Assembly (NCBI GenBank): GCA_037447655.1
Contig: JBBHKE010000301.1
Coordinates: forward strand, 74,877-138,876
From: Zygnema cylindricum
Lineage: Eukaryota > Streptophyta > Zygnematophyceae > Zygnematales > Zygnemataceae
Direction of reading: 5' to 3'
Length of the DNA: 64,000 nucleotides
The translations under genes were made by a program, and so were the position numbers. The notes beneath the pieces were generated by a model. That model was given only the letters and a program-made list of their open reading frames with translations, had not been told where the DNA came from and made no database searches. Shown here in pieces: positions 47,523 through 59,331 of this stretch (positions are counted from its first letter, which is position 1; every line of letters begins with the position of its first letter).

Positions 47523-48480
47523 GGTTATGAGCCCACCCTCTAGGGTACCAATCTTTAATTGAACCGACTTCATATACTAGGAAAGTATGGTGATAGGAGC
47601 TCTATGCGAAAAAAGGTTTTGGGGGATAGTGAGTGGACGGTTGGGGCGTCCATCAAGTCTTGGAATTCCTCCAGGATTTGGAGGAACCAGATTCACCAGG
47701 AAAGAGGATCCATCTTCAACGGAGGAAACATAAGAAGGAGAGGTGGTGGACAAAGGAAAGGAGAAGGAGACGACCACACCAATAGTAACTGGTTCGACAT
47801 TCATGTCGCCTTTTCCAAGGAATGAGGAGAATGATATTGAAACCTGGGACTTCAACAATATGGCGGCAAAGCACTTCATCCTACGCCATCTCACTCAAGG
47901 ACTTGCATGTCCTCACTTGCAGGTAGAAAGGGCATCCGATCTCTGGATGGCTCTCATAGAGATGTACCGAAGTGGTACGATTAGGCAACAACAGTTGGCT
48001 CATCAGAAAGTTAAGGAGTATGTATACAAAGGGGGAAATATGTTGGATTTTTGCAATGAGCTTGCTACACTCTTCATGGAGGTACAGAGTGCGGGAAAAG
48101 ATTTTAGCGAAAAAGAAAAGGTTAACTGTTTACTGATGAAGTTACCTGATGAGTTCGTGAACATAGTTTACCGTGTGCAGGACTTGCCTGACTCAAGGTG
48201 GATATGGAACTCAATGGTAAGGATGATTCTCGTTCAAGAGAATACAATTGAGATCCGAAGGGGAGGAAAGAGTGGCTAAGCCTTGGCAACAGCGACTGAT
48301 TGGAGGAACAGGGATTCCCGAAAATCGGTCGGAAACTATGGGGGTAGGGAGCAGAAAAAACAGTCCGACGAGTTCGAACCAAGGACTCCCAAAGGTTTAT
48401 GTCATTTTTGTAAGAAACCGAGGAACTATATGGCAGAGTGCACTAAGCTAACCGAGCTGAGGTTAAAGGAGGGGCAGAAA
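47503..48480 (+). pseudogene. copia gag of A2 (broken)
   Basis: Start at 47503 (MEVSELQVMSPPSRVPIFN) with a stop directly after. The main core is open 47743-48279, with the UBN2-like motifs ILRHLTQGLACPHLQ and LWMALIEMYRSGTIRQQQLA. One more stop lies at 48277, then the zinc knuckle follows in the same frame (CHFCKKPRNYMAEC; the His is replaced by Asn). Downstream of the knuckle A2 lacks 138 bases present in A1, an in-frame deletion between two GGCAGA words. Confidence 0.88.
47523..47537 (+). promoter_or_regulatory. Primer-binding site of A2 (half-tRNA type)
   Basis: GGTTATGAGCCCACC, one G to A change from the A1, A3 and E site. Confidence 0.75.
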
Positions 48481-51400
48481 TGTGCTTACGGTGGATTGAA
48501 AGGTGAAGCAGGCTGGATTGTAGATTCAGGTGCCTCCATGCACATGTGTAAGGATAGACACCTGTTCACTAAGATAAGAAAGATTCCCACCGTAGAGATA
48601 GAGTACGGGGATGGGAGGATAGTCACCACTACTCTTGTAGGATCGGTAGATCTGAAAGTGTTAGTAGAAGGAAAGACATCCATATTAACATTCTCCGATG
48701 TATTGTTTATTCCGGAGCTGAACAAAAATCTTATCTCTACATTAGTATTAGATGATAAGGGTTTTTTCACTAGCACTAGGGAAGGAGTCTTTACTGCTAG
48801 TTTTGAGGAGGATGTCTATTTCATTGTTGAGAAAGGTAGCCATGGGATGTTTAGGCTCGTTTTAAGTAATGAAAAGAAGAAACTTTATTATGCTGGTGTT
48901 CATGATATTATGATGTGGCATAAGAGGCTTGGGCATGTGTATCTAGATAAGTTAAGAGAGATGAAAAAGATGAAGTGGTGGAAGGGATTCAGTTCAGTGA
49001 AAGTGATGATATAAGTGATTGTAGTGGATGTGCTCAAGGTAAAGCACACAGATTACCCTTTCCTAAATCAACCACCTATAAAGGAGAAAAAATTCTAGAT
49101 CTAGTACACACAGATATTTGGGAACCAACTAGAGTGCCCTCACTAGGGGGGAAGAGATTTATGATGACTATAACTGATGATTGGTCTCTATATTCCCGGG
49201 TATATTTTTTGAAAAACAAGTCCGAAGCTGAGGATTGTTTTAGACAATATAAAGCATGGAGCGAAAAACTCCATGAAACTCCAATCAAGAGAGTAAGGAG
49301 TGAAAATGGTGGAGAGTATACTTCTAACCAGTTTGAGGATTTTCTGAGGGAAGATGGGGTTCAACATCAAAAGACAGTTCCAGAAAATCCGGAACAGATT
49401 GGGGTAGCTGAAAGGTTAAATAGAACACTAAGTGATAGTGCTAGAAGTATGTTGTCAGATAAAAAGATAGGAAAAAGGTTTTGGGCAGAAGCAATGAACT
49501 GTGCTAATTACCTCAAGAATAGAGTTCTTACTTCAGCTATAAAAGATCAAACACCTTATGAGAGATGGACAGGCTGGAAACCAGACATATCTCACTTAAA
49601 GGTTTTCGGCAGTCAAGTGTTCGGTCTAGATACTGATCGGTCCAATTGGAAGCTAGATCCTAAAGGAAAACTGGGATACTTATTAGGATATGATGAAGAT
49701 GTTAAAGGATATAGAGTTTATGATCTATAAAGGGAAGATATAATCTTAGTAAAGCATCTAGTAGTTATGGATGAAGGAAAGTCTGTGGATCCCTTCAAAT
49801 ATACGAAGTCAGTAAAAATCAGATTTGAGTCAAAAAATTCTGATGACTTTGAGCTACCTAACTATCCAGGTTTTAGAGACAATGACATTCTTGCAGGTAC
49901 AAATCAGTTTGAAAAGGACTCGCTTGTGGAAACTCCAGTGACAACTCTACCCGAAGCGAAAGACATGGTGGAAATTGATTCGGAATCAAGGGATAGGGGA
50001 GAAGCCGAGTTTGTTCGAAAGAATCCACGAGAACCATCTATTCCGGCCTCAGATTTTGAGGGAGGGAGGAGAAGTAGCAAAAGACTGCAAGAAAAACAGG
50101 TTAATAACAAGGTAACTAAACTATCTCATCAAGATGAACCTCACACTTATAGAGAGGCGATGACTTGTCCAGAAAGAAACCGGTGGAAGACAGCCATCAA
50201 TGAGGAGATGGCTTCAATCATGGCAGCCGATACTTGGTAGCTGGTGGACTATCCACCTTACCGAAAACCAATCGGTTGTAAGTGGGTTTTCAAATTAAAA
50301 CTGAACCCAGATAACACAATCGACGCTACAAGGCCAGATTAGTGGCAAAGGGATTTACACAAAAGGAAGGAATTGACTACGAGGAAACCTTTGCCCCGAT
50401 GGTCAAATTTCCCTCCGTCCGCATACTTCTCAATTTAGCAGCGGCGGAAGACATGGAAGTGCATCAGATGGACATCAAGACAGCCTTTTTGCATGGAGAA
50501 TTGGAAGAGGAGATCTTCATGCGACAACTCGAAGGTTTTGTGGAGGAAGGAGAGGAGAGTAAGGTATGCCGGCTGATTAAATCTCTTTATGGTTTGAAAC
50601 AAGCACCTCGACAATAGAATAAGAAGCTTGATGAGTTTCTTACCGGTCTGGGATATATTCGGATCAGCTCAGATCACTCAATCTATGTTTTCGAAGATGA
50701 GGAAGGTTTTATATTTATTGCAATTTATGTTGATGATTTGCTTGTTTTAAGTAAATCAATGGAAAAAATTAACAAACTGAAAACCGATCTTAAAGGGAGA
50801 TTTGAAATGAAGGATATGGGAGAAGCAAGATATATTTTGGGAATTCACGTAGAGAGAGACCGAAAAAGGAAAATTATAAGACTGGCTCAAAAGGAAGCAA
50901 TAGGGAACATACTTGAAAAATTTCAAATGGATAAAGCTAATAGTTGTACAAATCCAATGGAGTTGAAGAAGGGAAGTGAGGGGAGTGAGGAAGAAGGAGT
51001 CATTGTCTTAGACGAGGAATTATCTCCTGATGAATAGAAGTTCATGCAGACTATTCCTTACAGGCAAGTAGTGGGAAGTCTAATCTATTTTATGAATTGT
51101 ACCCGGCCGGATTTAGCTGCAGCTGTAGGAGTGCTTAGTAGAAGTCTAAATGCTCCCACTAAGAAGGATTGGGAGGCAGCTAAGAGAGTCTTTAGATATT
51201 TGGTAGGAACTAGGGATCTATGGTTGCATTTGGGTGGGGAGAATACTGACATCACTACTTGGAGTGATGCCAGTTATGGTGATGCTCTAATGAGGAGATG
51301 CACTTCTGGATATGTATTATATGTGGGTGATGGGGCTTGCTGTTGGAGTAGTAAACAGCAAAAGGTTATTGCTCAGTCCACCATGGAGGCTGAGTATATG

Positions 51401-51721
51401 GCCTCTTGCTCTGCTGTAAAAGAATTGATGTGGGTCAAGTCTTTGCTTGGTGAGCTTGGCCACCTTAAGAGTGGTGTGCATAAAATATTTTGTGAAAATC
51501 AGGAAGCAATCGCTATTTCTGCCAATCCTAAACATTATTTTAAAGCCAAACACATGGACATCAGACTCAGCTTTGTTAGAGAAAAAGTAGGAAACAAAAT
51601 AATCAGTTTAGAGTACAGACCAGATAGTGAGATGGTAGCGGATATGATGACCAAACCTGTGCCTTCCCCTAAGCTAATTTTTTGCATGGAGAAGTGTGGT
51701 CTGAAATTAAAGATTGACTAG
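48481..51721 (+). pseudogene. copia pol (PR-IN-RT-RH) of A2 (few lesions)
   Basis: Protease with intact DSGASMHMC; GAG-pre-integrase with WHKRLGH and CSGCAQGK; integrase 49020-49620 with DLVHTDIWEP and IGVAERLNRTLSDSARSML (EQIG where other copies have EQNG); linker 49767-50240; RT 50240-50990 with [20 protein letters not shown] and the YVDD loop near 50730; RNase H 51044-51721 (MNCTRPDLAAAVG, WSDASYGDALMRRCTSGYV). Lesions: a frameshift near 48970, stops at 49728, 50238, 50615 and 51035, and a frameshift near 50325. The closest of the family A copies to an intact pol. Confidence 0.92.
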
Positions 51722-51734
51722 AAAATAAGGGGAG

Positions 51735-52772
51735 TGTAGAAACTAATGGTTTTAAAGTATTTTTCTAGGTCTGAAAAGAAATAAAGAAGCCGAGGCAGTC
51801 TATCACTAACTTCTCTCTCCAACTCTCAAACTTGTTGCTGTCACTGAGAAATTGAAGAGGAAGCTAGAGCCATGGCTACCTTAGCTATCTTGAGGTTTAC
51901 GGGAAATTTATATTAGTTAGGGTTTATTTATTTAAAAGGTATGTGCCGGCGACAGGAATTGATCCATGTACCTACCGGCCGGCAGACAGGAAATAGCCGG
52001 TAGCCTTAACCGTTAAGTCTAGGATTAGTGTTACGTAGTATATAGTTTGAAAATTATTTAAATATGTATACGTACGATAATTCGTTTAACTATAATTGAT
52101 TACGTGATACATAGATCCGGTACGGATTACGGTACGGATTACGAATCAATTCCGCGCATTTGTTTCGTAAGTGAAACAAATACCGCGCATGTATTTATTA
52201 CGGCTACGATTAAATTACATTCTAATCGGACGGCCGGAATTAGCGCCGAGATTGCGGAGGGAGATTTCGGTGGTTTGTGGCCATCGCCACATCGGATGAC
52301 GGGTGGCGAAACTACATTGGATCGTGGAATCTCCGGAGATTATGGCACCGAATCCGGATATGACATGTGTCGACATTTATGGCATGTCGTACAATGTCCG
52401 TACCTAAAGTACACCGGCAGCTGTACTTTTGCGTACGGAACTCAATTCTGATTGGTTCCGTACATCAGTAGATAGAGTCTGTGAGAGAGATAGGACTTAG
52501 AAAAATTTAGAAGATAGGACCCTCTCTCCTAGAGAGCTTCTGTATAAAAGGTCAACTTTGACCCTCCATAACTTACTGCTCAGGGGAGCAAATTCAGAGA
52601 TTCTTTTTGCTATCGACTCAGGGGAGTCTTGCCTTCACAAGGGTGCAGGTGGTCAGGGTTTTTGTTTGCCAGGGTGGCAGTTATTTTTGCTGAAACACAA
52701 AGGGGTCAGAATTATCCAAGAGGCTTCTTGAAGCTGTCTACTCTGAGGACTTATGGAGGTCTCAGAGTTGCA
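51735..52772 (+). repeat. 3' LTR of A2
   Basis: Starts TGTAGAAACTAATGG after AATAAGGGGAG and ends GTTGCA, immediately before TCGAA and the resumed gypsy LTR. Confidence 0.93.
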
Positions 52773-53069
52773 TCGAACGGTAGAATTCTAGAAGTATATT
52801 TTGGATCTATCTCTGCTGACTATGACGGTCCACATGTGCAGTTGTACAGTACTAGGCTAACTACCAGCTAGTTATTTTAAATAGTGAAGTAGGCATAGTC
52901 AGCAAGGCACTCTTTTAGTAGACCTTTGTAGCGAGCGTTGGATATTGTAATCTTCTCCCGAGTAATAAGGCGCAACCTTTACTTTTCCTTGTGGTGTGAA
53001 TCTTGTTGTTGCTACGAGGATGTCCTTGGTATCTTCCGCTGTGCATTGTGGTATTTTGTCCCTTTTACA
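52773..53069 (+). repeat. 3' LTR of gypsy element, right part
   Basis: Begins TCGAACGGTAGAATTC and continues as in the 5' LTR (compare 40988-41279) to CCCTTTTACA. It completes the LTR split by A2. Confidence 0.92.
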
Positions 53070-53910
53070 GTAGATACCGTACGGCTGGTATGCGTCCGTA
53101 CATTCAACAGTGAAATCTCTGAGTATAATCGTAGGACTTAGAATAGTTTGAGATAGCATTAGAATCTCGTACTGTACCCACGAAAGATTTTGTATGCACG
53201 AAACGACACGCACTCACTAAACTAAATTTTTGAAACAACACTTCCTCGAAAATTTAGTTTCGTACATCCGAAATAAAAAAGAAGCACAGTAGCCGCTATG
53301 ATAGCGAGGTCAAAGCAGCGCAACTGCGAAACTATCTTTTTCAAAAATAATACTCCCCCAAAAATTTAGTTTCCTGCACCCATAATAATCTAAAAGCATG
53401 GTAGTTGCTATGCTTGCGATGTCAGAAAAATGCATAGCACCATAGCAACATAACAACATAGCATTATAGCACCATAGCAATATAGCAGCGCAGCAAGATG
53501 TGTTTAGCGTCTCCACTGCTCCAACTCCTTGCGGCCATCTCTTCCAAAATTCGTCCTTCCTAGACACACCATCGCTTCCGCTGCGTCTTTCTAAGTCTTC
53601 AATATAAAACTCTATTTTTCAATCAATTATAGAACAATCAAAAACAAATTTTTAAAATTCCACGAATATTACCGAATGTTAATGGTAGTCACTTGTGTAA
53701 ATTTACTTTTCACACCGTTTTTTTTTGACCACTTTCGGATTACGTTTTCTTCTACGATTTATCCTTTGAATTCTACTTCCTTTCTTCGTTTTCTTACTGA
53801 ATTTTGATGCTTTTACCATTTTCGCACTTATTTTTTCTTCTTCCGTATTATGAACTTCTTCACGTACTCCAATTTTCTGAACCCTTTTCCTCTCTCCCTC
53901 TCTAGTTGAA
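53070..53910. other. Unassigned spacer with tandem hairpin units
   Basis: No reading frame of known type. Two diverged ~112-base units (about 53225-53335 and 53337-53450) share AAAATTTAGTTTC and a hairpin with a TTGCGATGT-like loop, followed by ATAGCA/CATAGCA words to 53490. The rest is pyrimidine-rich. It may be a decayed LTR. Confidence 0.45.
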
Positions 53911-54977
53911 TTAATCTCCTTCGCAAATTATTTTCAGTTTCAACTTCCTAATCCTTTCACTTCCTCCTAGTATTCTTACTTCAACAACCTCTTCCTCTTG
54001 CACATTTTCATCACTCACCAATCTGTCGTTTGTAAAAGTGACAAAAATTGTATCTTTTTCTGTCACCCCTTGCTCCACTCCATTTTCGGTGACAACTAAT
54101 TTTTCTTTTCCTTCCTCATGTTCCATATCTCGAAGAGTAACAATCGGCAAGTATACAAATTCGTCCACGGGAAGTGTGCCCCTTCATTTAGGAGGTCGAA
54201 CTCGATTATCATCCCATCCATTCCCGAAGGTTCCTGCGACACATGCACTTTTATATAGCGGACATACCCTAAAGTATACCCTACATCATTACAGTAAAAA
54301 CAATTTTCTACCTGAAAACATTTCTTATTTCTCTGAAACTGGAATCTGACACCTTAACAATTTCCATTAATCTTTAGAGCCTCGTTATTAGCCTCTTCCT
54401 TTAAAACACACCTAACTGCTAAAGGTACGTTCCAATCCCTTTTATAAACTTGTCTTAATCTATCTACAGCTTACCTATATTCCTTAGGTAATCCTTTCAT
54501 TAACATGTAAGCCATTTGAGTATTTGTAAAGTTTCCTCCTAGAATATCATTTTCCGCGAACAATATTTGTATGCCAATACAATAATCCAACATACTACCT
54601 CCATCATACTTATACTCAACTATTTTTGTAACATTACTCATCCAATGATACACATAAGTCTTTTGATATACACGTTCTAAGCTCTTCCATAATTCAGCTG
54701 CACTTTCCAGACCAAGGTAAGTCATTACAAGTTCCTCGTTCAAGGATAGCTTGATAATCAGCAAACACTCATTGTTCTTCTCCTCCCATCCAACCGATGA
54801 TTCAGCACACGTCCCATCCACCACATCCATTAGCTTCTTCGACTTGAAGTAGCTCTCCATCATACTCCTCCAATAATAATATTTAGAACCATCAAAAATG
54901 GGCAGGGTTGATTCATCTGAAATGGGTAGCCATGGGCGTGGGGCCATAACCTGTTGTTCATATCCATTTTCAGCCAT
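53911..54977 (-). pseudogene. copia gag of family F (remnant)
   Basis: Gag on the minus strand from ATG 54977 (MAENGYEQQVMAPRPWLPIS). The N-terminal gag domain follows (STLPIFDGSKYYYWRSMMES, LNEELVMTYLGLESAAELWK), typical DUF4219/UBN2 of copia gag, open to 54471. A degenerate zinc knuckle (CFYC then no clear His/Cys) sits near 54290. Another open piece, 54168-53911, is acidic and unrecognised. No pol is found to the left, so the element is 3' truncated. A separate lineage from A, B, D and E, but with the same start arrangement. Confidence 0.75.
54937..54951 (-). promoter_or_regulatory. Primer-binding site of family F (half-tRNA type)
   Basis: On the minus strand GGTTATGGCCCCACG directly after AACAACA. 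It matches the family A site except for one internal base and the last base. The LTR end is inferred at 54952, 25 bases inside gag. Confidence 0.68.
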
Positions 54978-57384
54978 GAATGTACCCTCGGTAGCACCAC
55001 AGACTACCCCAAAATAGCCTCCTTTGATCCCACTCAGAATTCTACAGAATAACCAAACCCAGCTGAAACTACTCAACAAGAGATTTCCTAGGCTACTTAG
55101 TATTCCCACCAATTTTCATATAACAATACTTAACCAAATAGTCACGACACTCAATCAAAGTTGCAGAAAAACAGCCTACAAGAACTTTGATAAATATGAC
55201 CAGCTTCACAATGAAGCCCCAATCATATCAGACACACACTAGGTCTGCAAATTTGCCATAATATTGCCAATACAAATAGGAACACATATGCAACATTTCA
55301 GAAAATTCTGCCATTAAAACTGAGAGCAATTCTCAGATGAAAATCCCGAAAAGGAGCAAAACAATTTCTGTCCAAAAAGTTCCTAAGTCTCAAAATGACT
55401 AAGTCCTACAAATATACACTACAGGTTACTACTCACTGTACGGAGGCATAACAGCCGTACGTAATCAATCACCTAGCTCTATTAATGTGAGTGTACCAAC
55501 AATCTACACTAATAATGAAAACACAGGACAAAACTTTGTTGCATATTTATAAGCCTTACGAATTTTGTCAAATGAATCTGGACCGTCCAAATTAAGTGTC
55601 ATGTGATGGACGCGATTTCGCGTCCCTCACCAAAATGTCCAATCTGATGCCTCCACCGTCCGTAGCTCCGGTGGCATCCAATTCACCAAATATCGGCCGC
55701 CACACTATGTTTCGTACGGCCAATTAATATTTCGAACATTAATCATCGGATCGCTTCGCGATCCACCGCACATTTCTTCGCGTCACTTGAAGTCCAATTC
55801 CGTACGTTCTATTAGTCTTAGTAGTTAGTGTTGTTTTTTGGTCTAAAATAGACCGCAGAAGCAACCCAAACTATCATGTAGAAAGCTAAGCGAAGCTAGA
55901 CCAATGAACAATCATTTGAAATGCATCCTCCATTTAACATACATGCATACACAGATGCAATCATTCATCCGCACACAAACGGAGCAAGCATGCGTACACA
56001 GACGCATGAAATCATCTAGGGTTTCATGGAATAGAAGCTTAATATATCTCCATCATCATAACAAACCCTAAGACAATGCATGACATAACAAGACAACTAA
56101 GGTTTGATGGAGTAATCAACATAAACAGACCCTAGGACAAATGCATAAACAATGCATATCAAACATTTATGAAAAAACATAAATAAATAATAACAGACGA
56201 ATGTATCACACATAAACAAAAGTATAATCAAATAATCATTATATCATTCAAAGTGCATGACCTAATCGACAACCCTAAAATACTACATCTTTGGTCCCTA
56301 CTTTTCTAACCAGTATTGATGATTTATTCCTAACAAAGCTCATTCCTATTTACACACTTGTGAGCTGTCAACGAATCGCTACATGTCAAAACAACCAACG
56401 TAACTTCCACTAAGTAGTATTACACTATGAGAACCTATTACGACGAATAATCTTAACAGTAAGTGTACACCTGAGAGTCGACCAATCATAAGAGTACACT
56501 TGTCTCCAAGTACGACACTACATACACACAAATTAAATTGTAGAAACCCTAAATGATCACCTAAATAAAAACTGTCATAATCAATACTAAATTGTTATTA
56601 CACATACGACAAGACAATGTTGTTTCAAATATTTACACCGACGCGTCCGCAAAATCCGGTCGCTAAACAACAACTTGCTTAGTCACTTGTGGACAATACC
56701 ACGTATTGAACCGACATCGCAAATGTACGGTCCACTTAATAATACGTTATTAAAAAAAATAATGAGATCCCCTGAAAATATCGGCAGACGTCGTCCGCCC
56801 TCCACGTGTAACTTGAACCACTGTCGAAATCAAACTGTACTATCCAAATCCTGTTCGTATGAAACCACGTACTTCGCCGTATATCTCACGTGCCGAATTT
56901 CAAGTACACTTATCAAATACGACGCTCCGTACCGGCGGCGTCACATTTAATAAATGCGGTCTGTCGCATTATGTTTTGTATGGCCGGCGTACTTTTCAAA
57001 TCCTTCGAATATTTCAAATCGAATCGCAAAGCGATCCGCCGTCCATTTCTATTTTGCATTCTGTATTTTTCGTACGTTTCTTCGCGTCACTCGATTTGTA
57101 CTTTACGTCACTTTAAATTGATCCGTACAGTTACCCCCCAATCCACAAATCCTTTCGAACCACCATATAACATCCGGTTACTAAGTATGTGTACACGCGA
57201 GTGCACGCATGTACGAAAATGAAACTTCCAAAAACAACAGTTAGTACGCAAGCTGCTATGACTGCGATGTGACCAGCGCAACATGGCAGCACAATATCTT
57301 TTCCATACATGCTGCTATGGTTGCGATGTAACCAGCACAGCATGGCAGCATAGCAATGTGATAATGAGAGGACTAAAGGTTTCC
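54952..57384 (-). repeat. Probable LTR of family F and unassigned AT-rich DNA
   Basis: The family F LTR must extend rightward from 54952, but I cannot find its TG start because no second LTR is present. The stretch has no known genes. It includes short perfect hairpins (55608-55625, 55748-55764, 57023-57035) and two related GC-rich islands (55.55-55.83 and 56.9-57.1 kb) sharing TTCTTCGCGTCACT. At 57252-57349 two hairpin units of about 59 bases repeat. Confidence 0.4.
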
Positions 57385-58251
57385 GAAAATCAACATTCTA
57401 AACAGCACATCCGCCGGGTTTGTCTTGCCCGGTTTATATTCAATAGTTAACTCTGGTCCGAAAGTTTGAAGAAATGTCATCCATCGAACCTGATTCTTCG
57501 ACAACTTCACCTGTGTCTGGAGATACAACAAGGCGTGGTGATCGGTGTTGATTATGATCAGCTTCCCTTAGACGTAACATTTCCAAACTTCCAGCGCATT
57601 AACAATGGCGATTGTCTCCTTTTCATGGGTGGCCCTGTTAAGCTCCGCTGACTTTAGTTTCCGACTTTCGTAGGCAATGGGTTGAAGGCCTTTTCCTTGA
57701 TCTTGCATAAAGATCGCTCCAATAGCCGTATCGCTAGCGTCGGTGATTATCGTCCAAGGTAAGTCGGGGTCGGGAACAGTTAACACAGGGGCGGTAACCA
57801 ACCGCTCCTTTAACGTGTTAAAGGTTGTCGTTTGCGCCCTGTGCCACTCGTAGGGCACGTCATTCTTGGGTAATTACGTGAGTGGTGCAGCAATTTTTGC
57901 GGACACTTCAAAAAAACGATGATAGTAGGAGCATAATCGAAAAAAGCTCCGTAACTCCGAAATGTTCGTCGGCTGCGGCCCCTCTTTCACCGCCCTAGTT
58001 TTGTTGGGATCCACTGCGACTCCATCCTGGCTCACCACATGACCCAAAAACTCAATTTTCTCATTCAAGAAGTCACGTTAACTTCTCTTTGGGTACAACT
58101 TGTTCTCCCGAAGGACTTGTAATACCGTTCGCAGGTGCTCCATATGATCATCCAACGTCTTGTTATACACCAAGATGTCGTCTAAGAATGCAATTACAAA
58201 GTCGTCTAAATATTGCCGAAAGATGGAATTCATCAAATGCATAAAGGTTGT
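57385..58251 (-). pseudogene. gypsy RT-RNase H fragment, minus strand
   Basis: Minus-strand relative of the gypsy element at 40.8 kb. Reading leftwards from 58251: RT palm ([34 protein letters not shown]), connection (FLGHVVSQDGVAVDPNKTRA), RNase H (TDASDTAIGAIFMQDQGKGL, KLKSAELNRATHEKETIAIV), then the tail FGPELTIEYKPGKTNPAD. Frame changes or stops near 58078 and 57870. It begins exactly where copia A3 is inserted, inside the RT; the upstream half should lie beyond A3, outside the window. No LTR is attached on the left. Confidence 0.88.
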
Positions 58252-59318
58252 TGAAACTCTGAGACCTCCATAAGTCCTCGGAGTGGACAGCTTCCAAGAA
58301 GCCTCAAGGATAATCCTGATCCCTTTGTGTTTCAGCAAAAACAACTGCCACCCTAGCAGACAAAAACTCTGACCACCTGCACCCCTGTGAAGTACAGACT
58401 CCGCTGAGTCGATAGCAAAAAGAATCTCTGAATTTTCTCCCCTAAGAAGTAAGTTATGGAGGGTCAAAGTTGACCTTTTGTACAGAAGCTCTCTAGGAGA
58501 GAGGGTCCTATCTTCTAATTTTTCTAAGTCCTATCTTTCTCACAGACTCTATCTATTGATGTACAGGACCAATCAGATTACAGTTCCGTACGCAAAAATA
58601 CAGCTTCCGGTGTACTTTATGTACGGACATTGTACGACATGGCCTAAATGTTGACACATGTTATATCCGGATTCGGTGCCGTAATCTCCGGAGATATCAC
58701 GATCCAATGTCATACAATGTACAAATTTCGCCAAGTGTCATCCGATGTGGCGATGACCACAAACCGTCGAAATCTTCTTCAACGATCTCGGCGCTAATTC
58801 CGGCCGTTCGATTAAATTCACATTTAATCGTAGCTGTAATAAATACATGCGCGGTATTCGTTTCGCTAAAGAAATAAATGCGCGGTATTAATTTCTTATC
58901 CGTACCGTAATCCGTACTTTTACATTACCGGATCTATGTATCCCCAAACAATTACAGCTAAATGAATTATCCTACGTATTAATGTTTAATTAAATATCAA
59001 ACCATACAATACTTAACACTAGTTCTAGACTTAACGGCTAAGGCTACCGGCTACTGGCAGTCTATCGGCCGGTGTGTACCAGGATCAAATCCCATGGCCG
59101 GCACATACCTTTTAGTAAATAAAACCCTAACTAATATATATTTCCCGTAAACCTCTAGATAGCCTAGGTTGCCATGTCTTTTGCTCCCTCTCCAATTTTT
59201 CAGTGACCGCGACAAGTTTGATAGTTGGAGAGAGAAGTTAGAGGTAGATTGCCTCGGCTTCTTTCTATATTTCTATTTAGACCTAGAAAATACTTAAAAT
59301 GGACCATTAATTTTTACA
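58252..59318 (-). repeat. 3' LTR of A3
   Basis: On the minus strand TGTAAAAATTAATGG...TTTCA, about 1.07 kb. It is followed by ACAACC, which belongs to the gypsy RT codons. Confidence 0.92.
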
Positions 59319-59331
59319 CTCCTCTTATTTT

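Larger units (their letters stand above)
46486..52772 (+). mobile_element. Ty1/copia family A, copy A2, nested in gypsy LTR
   Basis: Complete structure: LTRs 46486-47522 and 51735-52772, primer site, gag, pol, polypurine tract AATAAGGGGAG. Target-site duplication TGGAA (46481-46485) and TCGAA (52773-52777), one mismatch. The two LTRs differ little, so A2 is the youngest family A copy here, but pol still has stops and frameshifts. It must be younger than the gypsy element it splits. Confidence 0.95.
40779..53069 (+). mobile_element. Ty3/gypsy chromovirus-like element, split by A2
   Basis: 5' LTR 40779-41279, primer site, gag, PR, RT, RNase H, IN, a chromodomain remnant, then a 3' LTR in two pieces (46277-46485 and 52773-53069) around copia A2. 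The order RT-RH-IN defines Ty3/gypsy. Flanks are GTATA before and GTAGA after, a target-site duplication with one change. All reading frames are broken. Confidence 0.9.
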
